NCBI RefSeq assembly: GCF_016862455.1
Contig: NZ_BOMZ01000013.1
Location: 1 to 39,930, forward strand
DNA from: Actinoplanes utahensis
Lineage (GTDB): Bacteria > Actinomycetota > Actinomycetes > Mycobacteriales > Micromonosporaceae
DNA: 39,930 nt
Direction: 5' to 3'
Each line of letters starts with the position of its first letter. Positions within the stretch are counted from its first letter, which is position 1. Shown one piece after another: positions 14,819-23,302 of this stretch. Below the pieces are notes generated by a model, which searched no databases, was not told where the DNA came from, and saw nothing but the letters and a program-made list of their open reading frames with translations. The translations under genes were made by a program, and so were the position numbers.

Positions 14819-17377
14819 TCAGACCGCCGCCGACAGGGCGACGTCGAAGGTCAGCGCACCGTCCCGGGCGTCCACCCGCACCGTCCGGCCGGGCGCCAGG
14901 TCCGCCGCGAGCAGCATCTTCGACAGCCGGTTGTCCAGCTCGCGCTGGATGGTCCGGCGCAGCGGCCGGGCCCCGAACTCGGGCTGGTAACCCTTCTCGG
15001 CCAGCCAGTCCACCGCCGCCGGGCTGATCTCCATCCGGACGTCCTGGGCCTCCAGGCGCGCCTTCGTCTCGGTCAGCAGCATCTCGGTGATCCGGTGCAA
15101 CTGGTCGCTCTCCAGCTGCCGGAAGATGATGATCTCGTCGATCCGGTTGATGAACTCCGGCCGCAGCTGCTCCTTGAGCCGCCGGTCGAGCCGGTCGCGC
15201 AGCTCCTCCTCGGCCGACCTCCCGTTGTCCACGGCGCCGAACCCGACGCTGCGGCTGGAGCCGTTGATCAGGTCGGCGCCCAGGTTGCTCGTCATGATCA
15301 GCACGGTGTTCTTGAAACTGACGGTCCGGCCCTGGCTGTCGGTGAGCCGCCCGTCGTCGAGCACCTGCAGCAGCATGTTGAAGACGTCCGGGTGCGCCTT
15401 CTCGATCTCGTCGAGCAGGACCACGCTGTACGGCCTGCGCCGCACCGCCTCGGTGAGCTGCCCCGCCTCGTCGTAGCCGACGTATCCGGGCGGCGCGCCG
15501 ACCAGCCGCGACACGGTGTGCCGCTCCTGGAACTCGCTCATGTCGAGCCGGATCATCCGTTCCGCCTCGCCGAACAGCGCCTCCGCCAGCGACCGGGCCA
15601 GCTCGGTCTTGCCGACGCCGGTGGGACCGAGGAACAGGAAGCTGCCGACCGGCCGGTCCGGGTCGCCGAGCCCGGCACGGGCCCGGCGGACCGCCTCGGC
15701 CACCGCGGCGACCGCCTCGTCCTGCCCGATCACGTGCTCGTGCAGGTGCTGCTCCAGGCGCAGCAGGCGGTCCCGCTCGGCCTCGGTGAGCTGGGCGATC
15801 GGAATGCCGGTGGCCCGTGACACCACCTCGGCGATCTCCTCCTCGGTCACCTGCGGCACCGCGTCGGCGCCCGCGCCGGCACCGGCCAGCTGCGCTTTCA
15901 GCTCGTTGATCTGGTCGCGCAGTTCGGACGCCTTCTCGTAGTGCTCGGCGGCCACCGCCTGGTCCCGGTCCCGGGACAACTGCTCGAGGCGGCGCTCGCG
16001 CTCGCGCAGGTTCGCGTCCGGCGTCTTGGTCCGCAGCCGGACCCGGGCCCCGGCCTGGTCGATCAGGTCGATCGCCTTGTCCGGCAGGAACCGGTCGGTG
16101 ATGTAGCGGCAGGACAGCTCGGCCGCGGCCTCCAGGGCGCCGTCGGTGATCCGTACCTGATGGTGGGCCTCGTAGTTGTCCCGCAACCCGCGCAGGATCG
16201 CCACGGTGTCCTCGACGCTCGGCTCGCCGACCAGCACCGGCTGGAAGCGCCGGGCCAGCGCCGCGTCCTTCTCGATGTGCTTGCGGTACTCGTCGAGCGT
16301 GGTCGCGCCGACCACCCGCAGCCTGCCGCGGGCCAGCGCCGGCTTGAGCATGTTGCCGGCGTCCATGCCGCCGCCCTCGCCGCCGCCACCGGCGCCGACC
16401 AGGGTGTGGATCTCGTCGAGGAAGACGATCAGGCTGTCGCCGGACGCCTGGATCTCCTCGATCACCTTCTTCAGGCGCTCCTCGAAGTCGCCCCGATACT
16501 TGGTGCCGGCCACCAGGCCGGGCAGGTCGAGCTGGACGACCCGCTTGTCCTGCAGGGTCAGCGGCACGTCGCCGTCCACGATCCGCTGGGCCAGGCCCTC
16601 CACGATCGCGGTCTTGCCGACGCCCGCCTCCCCGATCAGCACCGGGTTGTTCTTGGTACGCCGGGACAGGATCTCGACGGCCTGCTCGATCTCGTCGGCC
16701 CGGCCGATCACCGGGTCGATCTCGCCGCGCCGGGCCGCCTCGGTCAGGTCGACGCCGAACTGCTCCAGGGTCGGCGTCGGCGCCGCGGGGGCGTGCCCGT
16801 GGCCGTGACCATGGCCGTGCCCGTGGCCGGGGCCGCCGGGTTTCGGCAGCTCGCTGTGGTGCGGGATGCTGCGCGGGTCGACGATGCGCCCGGCGAGCAG
16901 CCGGCCGGCCGCCGAGTCGGTGTTCAGGCCGAGCGCCATCAGGATGTGCTCGGGCCCGATGTAGGAGGCGCCGACCGCGCGGGAGATCTGCAGGCTGTCC
17001 AGCAGCGCACGCTTGGCGGCCGGGGTGAGCGAGATGCTCTCCGGCAGGTCACCGGCGGCGGCCGCGGGGCGGCCCATCTCGCTGAGGAGCCGGTCCGGGT
17101 CGGCGCCGGCCCGGCGCACGGTCTCCTTCATCGGCTCCTGCTGGAGCACGGCCCAGAGCAGGTGGTCGGTGTCGAGGTCGGCCAGCGGCCGTGCCCCTCC
17201 GGCCAGCTCGGCGGCCCGGCGTGCCGCGTCGGCGAGAACCTGCCGGGCGTCGTCACTCATGTACCGCGCGATATCGATGCGCTGCGCCGACCGGCGCGGC
17301 TCGGCCGCACCGAAGAAGCGCGCGAACAGGTCGTCCCACTGGCCGGGCCCAGGCGGCCCGAACGGTCCGATGCTCAT
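14819..17377 (-). CDS. ClpC-like AAA+ unfoldase with Gly-His linker
   Basis: An 852-residue class-I Clp/Hsp100 ATPase. It has a Gly/Pro N-terminus, a Clp_N double repeat (about 38-170), AAA1 with Walker A GEAGVGKT (249-256) and Walker B FLDEIH (319-324), a UVR-type middle segment (about 475-497), and AAA2 with Walker A GPTGVGKT (584-591). The compact middle region and UVR motif make it ClpC-like rather than ClpB. SVGFGAV (710-716) after the second ATPase sensor fits the GF tripeptide loop used to dock on ClpP. A run of six Gly-His pairs (about 184-195) links the N-domain to AAA1, an unusual metal-binding-like insertion. The N-terminal sequence differs from the housekeeping ClpC, so this is probably a stress-specific paralogue. 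A SigB/SigF-like promoter lies 44 bases upstream of the ATG. Confidence 0.92.
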   Translation of the reverse strand: MSIGPFGPPGPGQWDDLFARFFGAAEPRRSAQRIDIARYMSDDARQVLADAARRAAELAGGARPLADLDTDHLLWAVLQQEPMKETVRRAGADPDRLLSEMGRPAAAAGDLPESISLTPAAKRALLDSLQISRAVGASYIGPEHILMALGLNTDSAAGRLLAGRIVDPRSIPHHSELPKPGGPGHGHGHGHGHGHAPAAPTPTLEQFGVDLTEAARRGEIDPVIGRADEIEQAVEILSRRTKNNPVLIGEAGVGKTAIVEGLAQRIVDGDVPLTLQDKRVVQLDLPGLVAGTKYRGDFEERLKKVIEEIQASGDSLIVFLDEIHTLVGAGGGGEGGGMDAGNMLKPALARGRLRVVGATTLDEYRKHIEKDAALARRFQPVLVGEPSVEDTVAILRGLRDNYEAHHQVRITDGALEAAAELSCRYITDRFLPDKAIDLIDQAGARVRLRTKTPDANLRERERRLEQLSRDRDQAVAAEHYEKASELRDQINELKAQLAGAGAGADAVPQVTEEEIAEVVSRATGIPIAQLTEAERDRLLRLEQHLHEHVIGQDEAVAAVAEAVRRARAGLGDPDRPVGSFLFLGPTGVGKTELARSLAEALFGEAERMIRLDMSEFQERHTVSRLVGAPPGYVGYDEAGQLTEAVRRRPYSVVLLDEIEKAHPDVFNMLLQVLDDGRLTDSQGRTVSFKNTVLIMTSNLGADLINGSSRSVGFGAVDNGRSAEEELRDRLDRRLKEQLRPEFINRIDEIIIFRQLESDQLHRITEMLLTETKARLEAQDVRMEISPAAVDWLAEKGYQPEFGARPLRRTIQRELDNRLSKMLLAADLAPGRTVRVDARDGALTFDVALSAAV

Positions 17378-17421
17378 GAGTCTCTTCTCTCCTGGTACCT
17401 CGGGCCGGCTCGCCTGTCGGG

Positions 17422-17446
17422 CTACCCGGCCGCCCGGGCGGCAAAC
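17422..17446 (-). promoter_or_regulatory. Candidate SigB/SigF-type promoter of the clp gene
   Basis: On the minus strand, GTTT (17446-17443), a 15-base spacer and GGGTAG (17427-17422), ending 44 bases before the clp ATG at 17377. It matches the actinobacterial general-stress sigma pattern and the spacing of the dksA-like promoter in this window. Confidence 0.55.
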
Positions 17447-17505
17447 TCCGCCGCCCGGCTGTCAAAAGCGCGTGAGCCACCCCGCTGATTCCCGGATCGC
17501 GAAAA

Positions 17506-17530
17506 AAGTTGACACGACTACACTCAACTT
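17506..17530. promoter_or_regulatory. HAIR-like inverted repeat between clp and the NYN gene
   Basis: A perfect inverted repeat AAGTTGA-N11-TCAACTT. The TTGA-N11-TCAA core has exactly the spacing of the HspR-binding HAIR element (CTTGAGT-N7-ACTCAAG), although the inner bases of the left half differ. It overlaps TACACT (17519-17524), a possible -10 for a leaderless transcript starting at the ATG 17532. Confidence 0.4.
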
Positions 17531-17531
17531 C

Positions 17532-17990
17532 ATGTCGGCGTCCCAGGATCCGCCCTCGCTCATACCTCTCTTCCGAGAGCCTTCCTTGCCGGAGCCTCCG
17601 ATGCCGGGTGATCGCGGCATCCCGATGGTTGTCGTCGACGGCGCCAACGTCGTCGGCTCGGTTCCGGACGGCTGGTGGCGCGACCGGGCGGGCGCCGCGG
17701 CCCGGCTCCGCGACAGCCTGGCGACGGTCCCGGCGGCCGGCCTCCCGGGCGTCCCGGCGCCGGTCGAGGTGGTCCTGGTGGTCGAGGGCCAAGCCCGGGA
17801 CATTCCGCCAGGCCCGCCCGGGGTGCGCATCGCCCGCGCCCCCGGCTCCGGCGACGACGAGATAGTCGCGGTGGTACGGGTGAGCGCACCCACCCGCCGG
17901 ACCGTGGTCGTCACCGCCGACCGCGGGCTCCGCGACCGGGTCACCACCCTCGGCGCCGAGGTGCGGGGACCCTCCGCGGTCCCCCGCTGA
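17532..17990 (+). CDS. NYN/PIN-like domain protein (YacP-type)
   Basis: A 152-residue protein. After a Pro-rich N-terminus of about 30 residues the PIN-like fold begins with PMVVVDGANVVGS (D36, N39). Further acidic residues suited to metal binding are D108, D109 and E110 (GSGDDEIVAVV) and D130 (VVVTADRGLRDRV). The family comprises predicted RNases acting on structured RNA. No Shine-Dalgarno sequence precedes the ATG and a TACACT box lies 7 bases before it, so the mRNA may be leaderless. An alternative start at the internal Met of MPGDRGIP cannot be excluded. It is divergent from the clp gene and could share its heat- or stress-responsive control. Confidence 0.8.
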   Translation: MSASQDPPSLIPLFREPSLPEPPMPGDRGIPMVVVDGANVVGSVPDGWWRDRAGAAARLRDSLATVPAAGLPGVPAPVEVVLVVEGQARDIPPGPPGVRIARAPGSGDDEIVAVVRVSAPTRRTVVVTADRGLRDRVTTLGAEVRGPSAVPR

Positions 17991-18314
17991 CCGGCGCCCC
18001 TTCGGCGCGTGGGGGTTCGGCCGCCGTCCGCACCCCGGCTCCGCACACGTCCGGGATCCCGGCGTCACCCGGCCGCGCCGCGGCGATGTCGCTTCCAGGA
18101 GTGATCGTGTCCCGGCGCGCCGACCCCTGAGGTCCACTGTGGATCTGGTGGCGGATACGATCTCACCTGCGCGATCTCCGGGCCCGGCCCGCGGAAACCG
18201 ATTTCCGCGACGGCTGGCACGGGACGCCAAAAGCGGCACCATGGAACGGCGGGGCGGGAACCGGGCGGTACGCTTGGCACCGCAGTCGTCAACCGCACAG
18301 GAGGCATTCCGCAG
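17991..18314 (+). promoter_or_regulatory. Leader region of the FtsK-like operon
   Basis: No gene is evident. It contains a perfect inverted repeat CGCGGAAA-CCGA-TTTCCGCG (18190-18209), a candidate operator or hairpin, and near 18269 a TACGCT box following GGGAACCGGGCGG, possibly the -10 region of the operon promoter. A ribosome binding site AGGAGG at about 18298-18303 belongs to the first operon gene. Confidence 0.35.
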
Positions 18315-18575
18315 GTGGCCAGTGTCGCCGAACTCAAAGCTGCCGTGCAGACCGCACTTCAGCAGGTCACCGAGGGACAACAGGCGATCCAGGCGGCGCA
18401 GGAGAAGATCGACGAGGCCCAGCAGATGCTCGCCATGGCCCTCGACGGCGGCACCAGCGACGCGGTCGGCGCCGCACACGCCTCCCTCTCCCAGGCCCAC
18501 CAGCAGCTCGAGGATTCGCTGAGCGCGACCATGGCGGCGGTGGAGCAGGCCAACACCTACACGGCGAGTCTCTGA
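18315..18575 (+). CDS. Small helical-hairpin protein (WXG100-sized; DUF6244-like)
   Basis: An 86-residue, almost entirely helical protein rich in Ala, Gln and Glu: helix 1 from about residue 4 to 43, a Gly turn (DGGTSDAVG), helix 2 from about 50 to 82. Size and hairpin shape resemble WXG100/ESX substrates, but there is no WXG motif and no C-terminal YxxxD/E signal. It also resembles small actinobacterial DUF6244-type proteins (from memory, not verified). GTG start with AGGAGG ribosome binding site. It is the first gene of the FtsK-like operon, 4 bases before the next start, so it is a candidate substrate or partner of the ATPase. Confidence 0.75.
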   Translation: MASVAELKAAVQTALQQVTEGQQAIQAAQEKIDEAQQMLAMALDGGTSDAVGAAHASLSQAHQQLEDSLSATMAAVEQANTYTASL

Positions 18576-18579
18576 CGCG

Positions 18580-19506
18580 ATGTCCCTGCTGCAGGATCTC
18601 GGCGCCCAGCTTCGAGCGATCTCCGACGGCCTGCCCACCGGTGAGCTCGCCGTCGCGCTGAACAAGCTGAACGCCGCGACCCAGCTGCTGCTCTGGGTGC
18701 AGGAGGAGTCCAGCCAGGAGATCGGGGTGGCCCGGCTGGCCCAGGGCAACGAGCACGCGGAGAGCGCCGCCGCCGCGCTGCGTGCCACCCAGGACGCGAT
18801 CGACCGTTACCTGGCGGTGCTGGGCCTGTCCGCCACCCCCGGCGCGCCGGCCGGCCAGGAGTGGCGGGCCCCGCTCAAACAGGAGCAGGAGCGCTCCCGC
18901 TCGCCCCGCCAGGACGAGGCCGCCGCCCCACCCGAGCGGCTCGGTCCCTGGTGGCAGCAGCGGGTCGCCCAGCTCACCGGCGAGGCGCCACCGCCCGCCC
19001 CGGACGGCAGCACCGGCGAGGAGGGCGACGCGTCCGAGCTGCTGCGCCGGATCGCCGCCGGAGTCCGAGCCGGGGACCGCGCCCGCCTCGGCCGGGAGCT
19101 GCACAAGGTCAACGCGTCGACCGGGCTCGGCCTGTCCGCGGTCACCCCGCAGGTGCTGCATCGCCTGGCCGGCGACCTGCTCGGTCACGAGCCCCGCCCG
19201 GAGGACGTGCCGCGGCTGCGCACGGCCGCCGAGGGCCGGGTCCGCGCCCTGCTGCCGGGCACCGCGCCCGGGGTGCTGGAGACCCTGCTCGACCGGATCT
19301 GCCGGGTGCCGGTCCAGCAGCAACAGCAGAAACGCGGCGATCAGCCGCCCGGCCATCCCGCCGACAACGCGGTGACCGCGAGCGTCCTCACCGGCGTGCT
19401 GCTGGCCCGCCTCGGCCGCGACGCCGGCGCCCTCGACCCGAACGCCCCGGAGCCGGTCCGCACCGTCCGGCCGGAGACCGAGAAAAAACCGGAGCGCGAG
19501 CGATGA
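18580..19506 (+). CDS. Helical protein of the FtsK-like operon, unknown family
   Basis: A 308-residue protein without signal peptide or membrane helix. Residues 1-85 form a helical-hairpin-like module similar in composition to the preceding 86-residue protein (ALNKLNAATQLLLWVQEESSQE, then AAAALRATQDAIDRYLAVLG). A Pro/Glu/Arg-rich linker (about 90-150) leads to a second helical domain (DASELLRRIAAGVRAGDRARLGRELHKVNASTG to about 255) and a charged, disordered tail. It may be a larger paralogue or partner of the small protein. It is co-transcribed and its stop codon overlaps a tiny ATG ORF leading into the ATPase gene. Function unknown. Confidence 0.8.
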   Translation: MSLLQDLGAQLRAISDGLPTGELAVALNKLNAATQLLLWVQEESSQEIGVARLAQGNEHAESAAAALRATQDAIDRYLAVLGLSATPGAPAGQEWRAPLKQEQERSRSPRQDEAAAPPERLGPWWQQRVAQLTGEAPPPAPDGSTGEEGDASELLRRIAAGVRAGDRARLGRELHKVNASTGLGLSAVTPQVLHRLAGDLLGHEPRPEDVPRLRTAAEGRVRALLPGTAPGVLETLLDRICRVPVQQQQQKRGDQPPGHPADNAVTASVLTGVLLARLGRDAGALDPNAPEPVRTVRPETEKKPERER

Positions 19507-19544
19507 GCGAGACCACTGCGACGATGCCGGCAGGTCATGGCTGA
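19503..19544 (+). other. Possible 13-codon coupling ORF
   Basis: An ATG overlapping the preceding TGA (ATGA) opens a 13-residue ORF (MSETTATMPAGHG) whose own stop lies 6 bases past the ATG of the ATPase gene. It could carry terminating ribosomes from one gene to the next, since the ATPase ATG lacks a well-spaced ribosome binding site. It may equally be chance. Confidence 0.2.
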
Positions 19545-22356
19545 GTCCACCAGAGACCGGGTGATGGAGATCCGCGCCGGGCTGTCGCATGCCCTCGGCG
19601 CCGCACAGATCGCCCTGGAACAGGCACACGAGGCGCGGGACGCCGCCCATGCGCGGTACGAGCGGGTGGTCGCGGCCGCCACGGCCCGGCGGCGCAAGCT
19701 GACGGCGGCCCGGGACGAGCGGATCCGCGAGATCGGCTCCTGGCACGACACCGAGCTGGCCGCGCTGGTCGGCGTCGCGGCGGCCGCGGCCGACCGGGCC
19801 GCCCCCGGCGCGGCCGGCGAGCCCTGGCACAGCTGGGAGCCGACCCCCCTGGAGCGGGCCGCCGAGCTGCGCGTCGGCCGGCTGATCCTGCCGGAGGCGC
19901 CGGTCCCGGCGCCGGTCCCCGGAGAGGGCCGGCGGCCCGACGGCCGGGACGGGGGCGCCGACGGCGAGCGGAGGCCCCGCGGCGCCTGGGCCGGCGCGCC
20001 CGGCGAGGTCACCGAGCCACTGCCCGGCCCGGAGAGCGAACCCCCGGAGACCGCCGCCGGGCCGCCCCTGGACGAGGCGCCGCCGGACGTGGCCGCCCTG
20101 GTGGCGCTGCTCGACCGCGGGCACATCGTGGTCGAGGGCGACCGACGCGCCGGTGACGACGTGGTGGCCGGGCTGCTGCTGCGGGCCCTCGGCACCAGCG
20201 CGCCCGGCGCGGTCCGGATCATCGGGTACGACCCGGAGAACCTCGGCGGCGGCCTGGCCGGCTTCGCGCCGCTCGCCCCTGCCGGGGTGCTCACCTCGGT
20301 CGGGCCGGGCGGGCTGGAACGCCTGCTCGACGACCTGGTCGGGCACGTCCGGCGGATCAACGAGACGGTGTTGGCCGGTGAGTACACCTCGCTGCGGGAG
20401 CTGCACGCGGTCACCAACCGGCGGCCCGAGCCGTGGCGGGTCGCGGTGCTGCTCGGCGGCGGCGATCTCTCCCGGCACGAACGCTCCCAGCTGGACCGGC
20501 TGCTGCGCACCGGCGCGGCCTGCGGAGTCCACCTGGTCATCCGAGGGCTCGACGTCGCGCCGGGGCCGGGCATCGAGTTCATCCGCGCGGCGCCCGGCGA
20601 GGACGCCCGCATCGAGGGAGCGGGAGATCTGCCCGTACGTCTCGATCCCGCCCCGCCGCCCACGACGGTGACCGCCACCTGCCGGCAGATCGCCGAGGAG
20701 GTCGCCGCCGGGCCGGCGCCGGTGGCGCTGGACAGCCTCCTGCCGGAGGCCGGGACCGAATGGCGGGACACCTCGGCGACCGGGCTCACCGCACCGCTCG
20801 GCGACAGCCCGCAGGGTGCCCGGGTGCTGGTGACGCTGAGCGACTATCCGCCGCACGCGCTGATCGCCGGGCCGTCCGGCACCGGCAAGACCAACTTCAT
20901 CTACGCCTGGATGGGCGCCCTCGCCGCCCGCTACTCCCCCGACGAGCTCGCGTTCTACCTGCTCGACTTCAAGGAGGGCGTGTCGTTCGCCCGGTTCGCG
21001 CCCGGCCGGCGGGACCCGAGCTGGCTGCCGCACGTCCGCCTGGTCGGGGTCAACGTCAACACCGACCGCGAGTTCGGCCTGGCGCTGCTGCGGTTCCTCA
21101 GCGCCGAACTGCGCCGCCGGGCCGACGCCGCCAAACAGCACGAGGTCACCAACCTGGCCGAGCTGCGCGCCGAGGACCCGGACGGCTCCTGGCCGCGGAT
21201 CGTGGCCGTCGTCGACGAGTTCCAGGTGCTGCTCGCCGGCCGGGACGCGGTCGCCGGCGAGGCCGTCGACCTGCTCGAGGACCTCGCCCGCCGGGGCCGG
21301 TCCCAGGGCATCCACCTGGTCCTGGCCAGCCAGGACGTCTCCGGCATCGAGGCGCTGTGGGGCCGGCCCGCGCTGGTCGCCCAGTTCAGCCTGCGGATCG
21401 CCCTGCCCCGGGCCCGCCGGGTCCTCGCCGAGACCAACGCGGCCGCCGACTCCCTGCCCCGCTACCACGCGGTCGTCAACGCCGACTCCGGCGCCGCCGA
21501 GGCCAACCGGGTCGTCCGGGTGCCGGCCGCCGGCGACCGGGAACGCTGGGGCGCCCTGCAGCACCGGCTGTGGCGCCGCCGGCCGCCCGAGCTCGGCCCG
21601 CCCCGGCTCTTCGACGGTGACGTCATCCCGAAACTCGTCGACAGCCCCGACTACCGGGGGCTGCGGGCCAGCGATTCGCCGGCCGCACCGGTCGCGCTGC
21701 TCGGCGAGACCATCGACGTGGCGGCACGCTCCGCGCGTACCGTGCTGCGCCGCGCCCCCGGCCGCAACCTGGCCGTCCTCGGCACCCGCGTCGACGAGGC
21801 CTGCGCCGTCCTGGCCACCGCGGGCCGTTCCCTGGCCGCCCAGTTCGCCCCGGAGGGCGCCCGGTTCTCGGTGGTCTGCCTGGACACCGACGCCCGGGCC
21901 GCCGCCGAGGCGCTGCACGCCCGCATCCCCGACTGCGGCTGGTACGACATGGACAACGTCGACTGGCTCCTCGAGGACGCCGCCGCCGAGGCCACCGCGG
22001 CGTGGCCGGCCGACCGGCCGCACTTCATCCTGATCTACGCCGCCGACGCGCTGCCCGGCGGCAAGGAGGCCGCCGCACAGCTGCGCACCGTGCTGCGGCA
22101 GGGACCGGAACGCCGGCTGCACGTGCTCGGCTGGTGGCGCGGCGCCGGGCTGCTGCGCGACACCCTCGGCGGCCAGGCGGCCCGGACCGACTCGATCGGC
22201 GCCTGGGTGGCCCTGGACGTGCACGGCAGCGAGCTGTCGCCGTACTACCCGGGGCAGGGGGCGCCGAACTGGTACCCGCGCCCCTGGCGGGCGCTGCACT
22301 TCGATCGCTCGGTGCACCGGGGCGCCGAGGTGATCATCCCCTACGGAAATCCTTAG
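19537..22356 (+). CDS. FtsK/EccC-like ATPase with three ATPase-like lobes
   Basis: A 939-residue soluble protein. Residues 1-90 are a coiled coil, followed by a Pro/Gly linker. Lobe 1 (about 185-360, including HIVVEGDRRAGDDVVAGLLLRALG and WRVAVLLGGGDLSRHE) looks like a degenerate P-loop domain without a GKT. Lobe 2 is an intact FtsK/SpoIIIE motor: Walker A GPSGTGKT (445-452), the typical AFYLLDFKEGVSF, Walker B VVDEF with D560/E561, and GIHLVLASQDVSG. Lobe 3 (about 705-935) again looks like a degenerate ATPase domain. Three tandem lobes resemble EccC of type VII secretion, but there are no membrane helices and the active lobe is in the middle rather than first. The membrane protein encoded next could provide the anchor. 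Role: probably translocation of protein or DNA; undetermined. Confidence 0.85.
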   Translation: MAESTRDRVMEIRAGLSHALGAAQIALEQAHEARDAAHARYERVVAAATARRRKLTAARDERIREIGSWHDTELAALVGVAAAAADRAAPGAAGEPWHSWEPTPLERAAELRVGRLILPEAPVPAPVPGEGRRPDGRDGGADGERRPRGAWAGAPGEVTEPLPGPESEPPETAAGPPLDEAPPDVAALVALLDRGHIVVEGDRRAGDDVVAGLLLRALGTSAPGAVRIIGYDPENLGGGLAGFAPLAPAGVLTSVGPGGLERLLDDLVGHVRRINETVLAGEYTSLRELHAVTNRRPEPWRVAVLLGGGDLSRHERSQLDRLLRTGAACGVHLVIRGLDVAPGPGIEFIRAAPGEDARIEGAGDLPVRLDPAPPPTTVTATCRQIAEEVAAGPAPVALDSLLPEAGTEWRDTSATGLTAPLGDSPQGARVLVTLSDYPPHALIAGPSGTGKTNFIYAWMGALAARYSPDELAFYLLDFKEGVSFARFAPGRRDPSWLPHVRLVGVNVNTDREFGLALLRFLSAELRRRADAAKQHEVTNLAELRAEDPDGSWPRIVAVVDEFQVLLAGRDAVAGEAVDLLEDLARRGRSQGIHLVLASQDVSGIEALWGRPALVAQFSLRIALPRARRVLAETNAAADSLPRYHAVVNADSGAAEANRVVRVPAAGDRERWGALQHRLWRRRPPELGPPRLFDGDVIPKLVDSPDYRGLRASDSPAAPVALLGETIDVAARSARTVLRRAPGRNLAVLGTRVDEACAVLATAGRSLAAQFAPEGARFSVVCLDTDARAAAEALHARIPDCGWYDMDNVDWLLEDAAAEATAAWPADRPHFILIYAADALPGGKEAAAQLRTVLRQGPERRLHVLGWWRGAGLLRDTLGGQAARTDSIGAWVALDVHGSELSPYYPGQGAPNWYPRPWRALHFDRSVHRGAEVIIPYGNP

Positions 22357-22368
22357 CGAGACGGCGCC

Positions 22369-23079
22369 GTGAGCGAACTGGAACCGATGGACTTCGACCG
22401 GGCGGACTACCGGACCGTGCTGCGCCGGCTCACCACGCTGGACGAGAAGGCGGCCGAACTGCGCGACGAGGCGCACCGCTGGCACACCGAGCGGCGGCGC
22501 GCCGCCGACGCCGCCGTGCGCGACGCCCGGGCCGAGGCCGAGGCGGCCGACGACGCGGTCCGGGCGGCCCAGCGGGATCTGGAACAGGTGGACGCGCGGG
22601 CGGCCGGCCTGTGGTCGGAGTTCGTGCACCGGGTCGGGCCGGCCGCGGAACGGTTCGGGCGGACCCTGCCGCCGGCCAGCATCCCCCGCCAGCGCGGCGA
22701 CGAGGAGCGGCCGCGCGACGCCCGGGACTATCTGGACGAGGTGGAGACGCGGGTCAAGTACACGCCGCCGGCCCGCCCGATCACGTTCGGCACGAAGGTC
22801 CTGTTCGTGGTCCTCGGGGTCGCCGGTGGCGTGCTCGGGGCGATCGGCAACGGGGTGGTGCGCAGCACCGGGGAGGCGGCCGGCGGGGACTGGCAGCAGG
22901 CCGCCCCGGTGGTGGCCCTGCTGGTGCTGCTGCTCCTGCCGGTGCTGGCGGTGGTGACCGCCAAGCTGGTCACCGACCGCCGGGGCACCGCGCTGGACAC
23001 CGCGGCGGTGGTGACCGTGCTGGGCACCGGCCTGGCGACCGCGCTGGTGCTGCACGCGGCCGCCCAGCTCGGCCGCTGA
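22369..23079 (+). CDS. Membrane-anchored coiled-coil protein of the FtsK-like operon
   Basis: A 236-residue protein. Residues 8-80 are a charged coiled coil (LTTLDEKAAELRDEAHRWH, then AEAEAADDAVRAAQRDLEQ). A loop region follows, and the C-terminal third has three hydrophobic segments (about residues 142-162, 178-200 and 210-232, for example VLFVVLGVAGGVLGAIG and VVALLVLLLLPVLAVVTAKL). The coiled coil faces the cytosol and could dock the coiled-coil N-terminus of the ATPase. GTG start 12 bases after the ATPase stop. No known family recognised. It closes the operon, ending at a 21-bp hairpin terminator. Confidence 0.8.
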   Translation: MSELEPMDFDRADYRTVLRRLTTLDEKAAELRDEAHRWHTERRRAADAAVRDARAEAEAADDAVRAAQRDLEQVDARAAGLWSEFVHRVGPAAERFGRTLPPASIPRQRGDEERPRDARDYLDEVETRVKYTPPARPITFGTKVLFVVLGVAGGVLGAIGNGVVRSTGEAAGGDWQQAAPVVALLVLLLLPVLAVVTAKLVTDRRGTALDTAAVVTVLGTGLATALVLHAAAQLGR

Positions 23080-23082
23080 ACG

Positions 23083-23139
23083 CCCGGCTGGTTCTCACGG
23101 CTGCCTCAACGGCGTAGACAGCCGTGAGAACCAGCCGGG
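23083..23139 (+). terminator. 21-bp perfect-stem terminator of the FtsK-like operon
   Basis: Arms 23083-23103 and 23119-23139 are perfectly complementary with a 15-nt loop, starting 4 bases after the operon's last stop codon. This is the strongest hairpin in the window. Confidence 0.9.
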
Positions 23140-23144
23140 GGTGA

Positions 23145-23247
23145 GCCTCGGCCCGCGCCGGCCCGTGAGACAGGCGGCGAGCCGGGGCGGGTGGGGGTTG
23201 GGCCTCGGCCCGCGCCGGCCCGTGAGACAGCCGGCGAGCCGGGGCGG
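23145..23247. repeat. Two 46-bp direct repeats with 57-bp period
   Basis: Copies 23145-23190 and 23202-23247 (both starting GCCTCGGCCCGCGCC) differ at one base, and a shorter decayed third copy begins near 23258. They lie between the operon terminator and the convergent 54-residue protein gene. Not translated in any sensible frame. Confidence 0.85.
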
Positions 23248-23302
23248 ATGGGGTGGTGCCTCGGGCCCGTGCTCCCGCGTGCGAGTCGCCGGGCCGGGAT
23301 CC

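Noticed and set aside
18367..23055. A 1562-codon open frame on the minus strand opposite the FtsK-like operon
   Set aside because: It is the antisense shadow of four well-supported plus-strand genes in GC-rich DNA; the translation is Arg/Gly/Gln/His-rich without domains.
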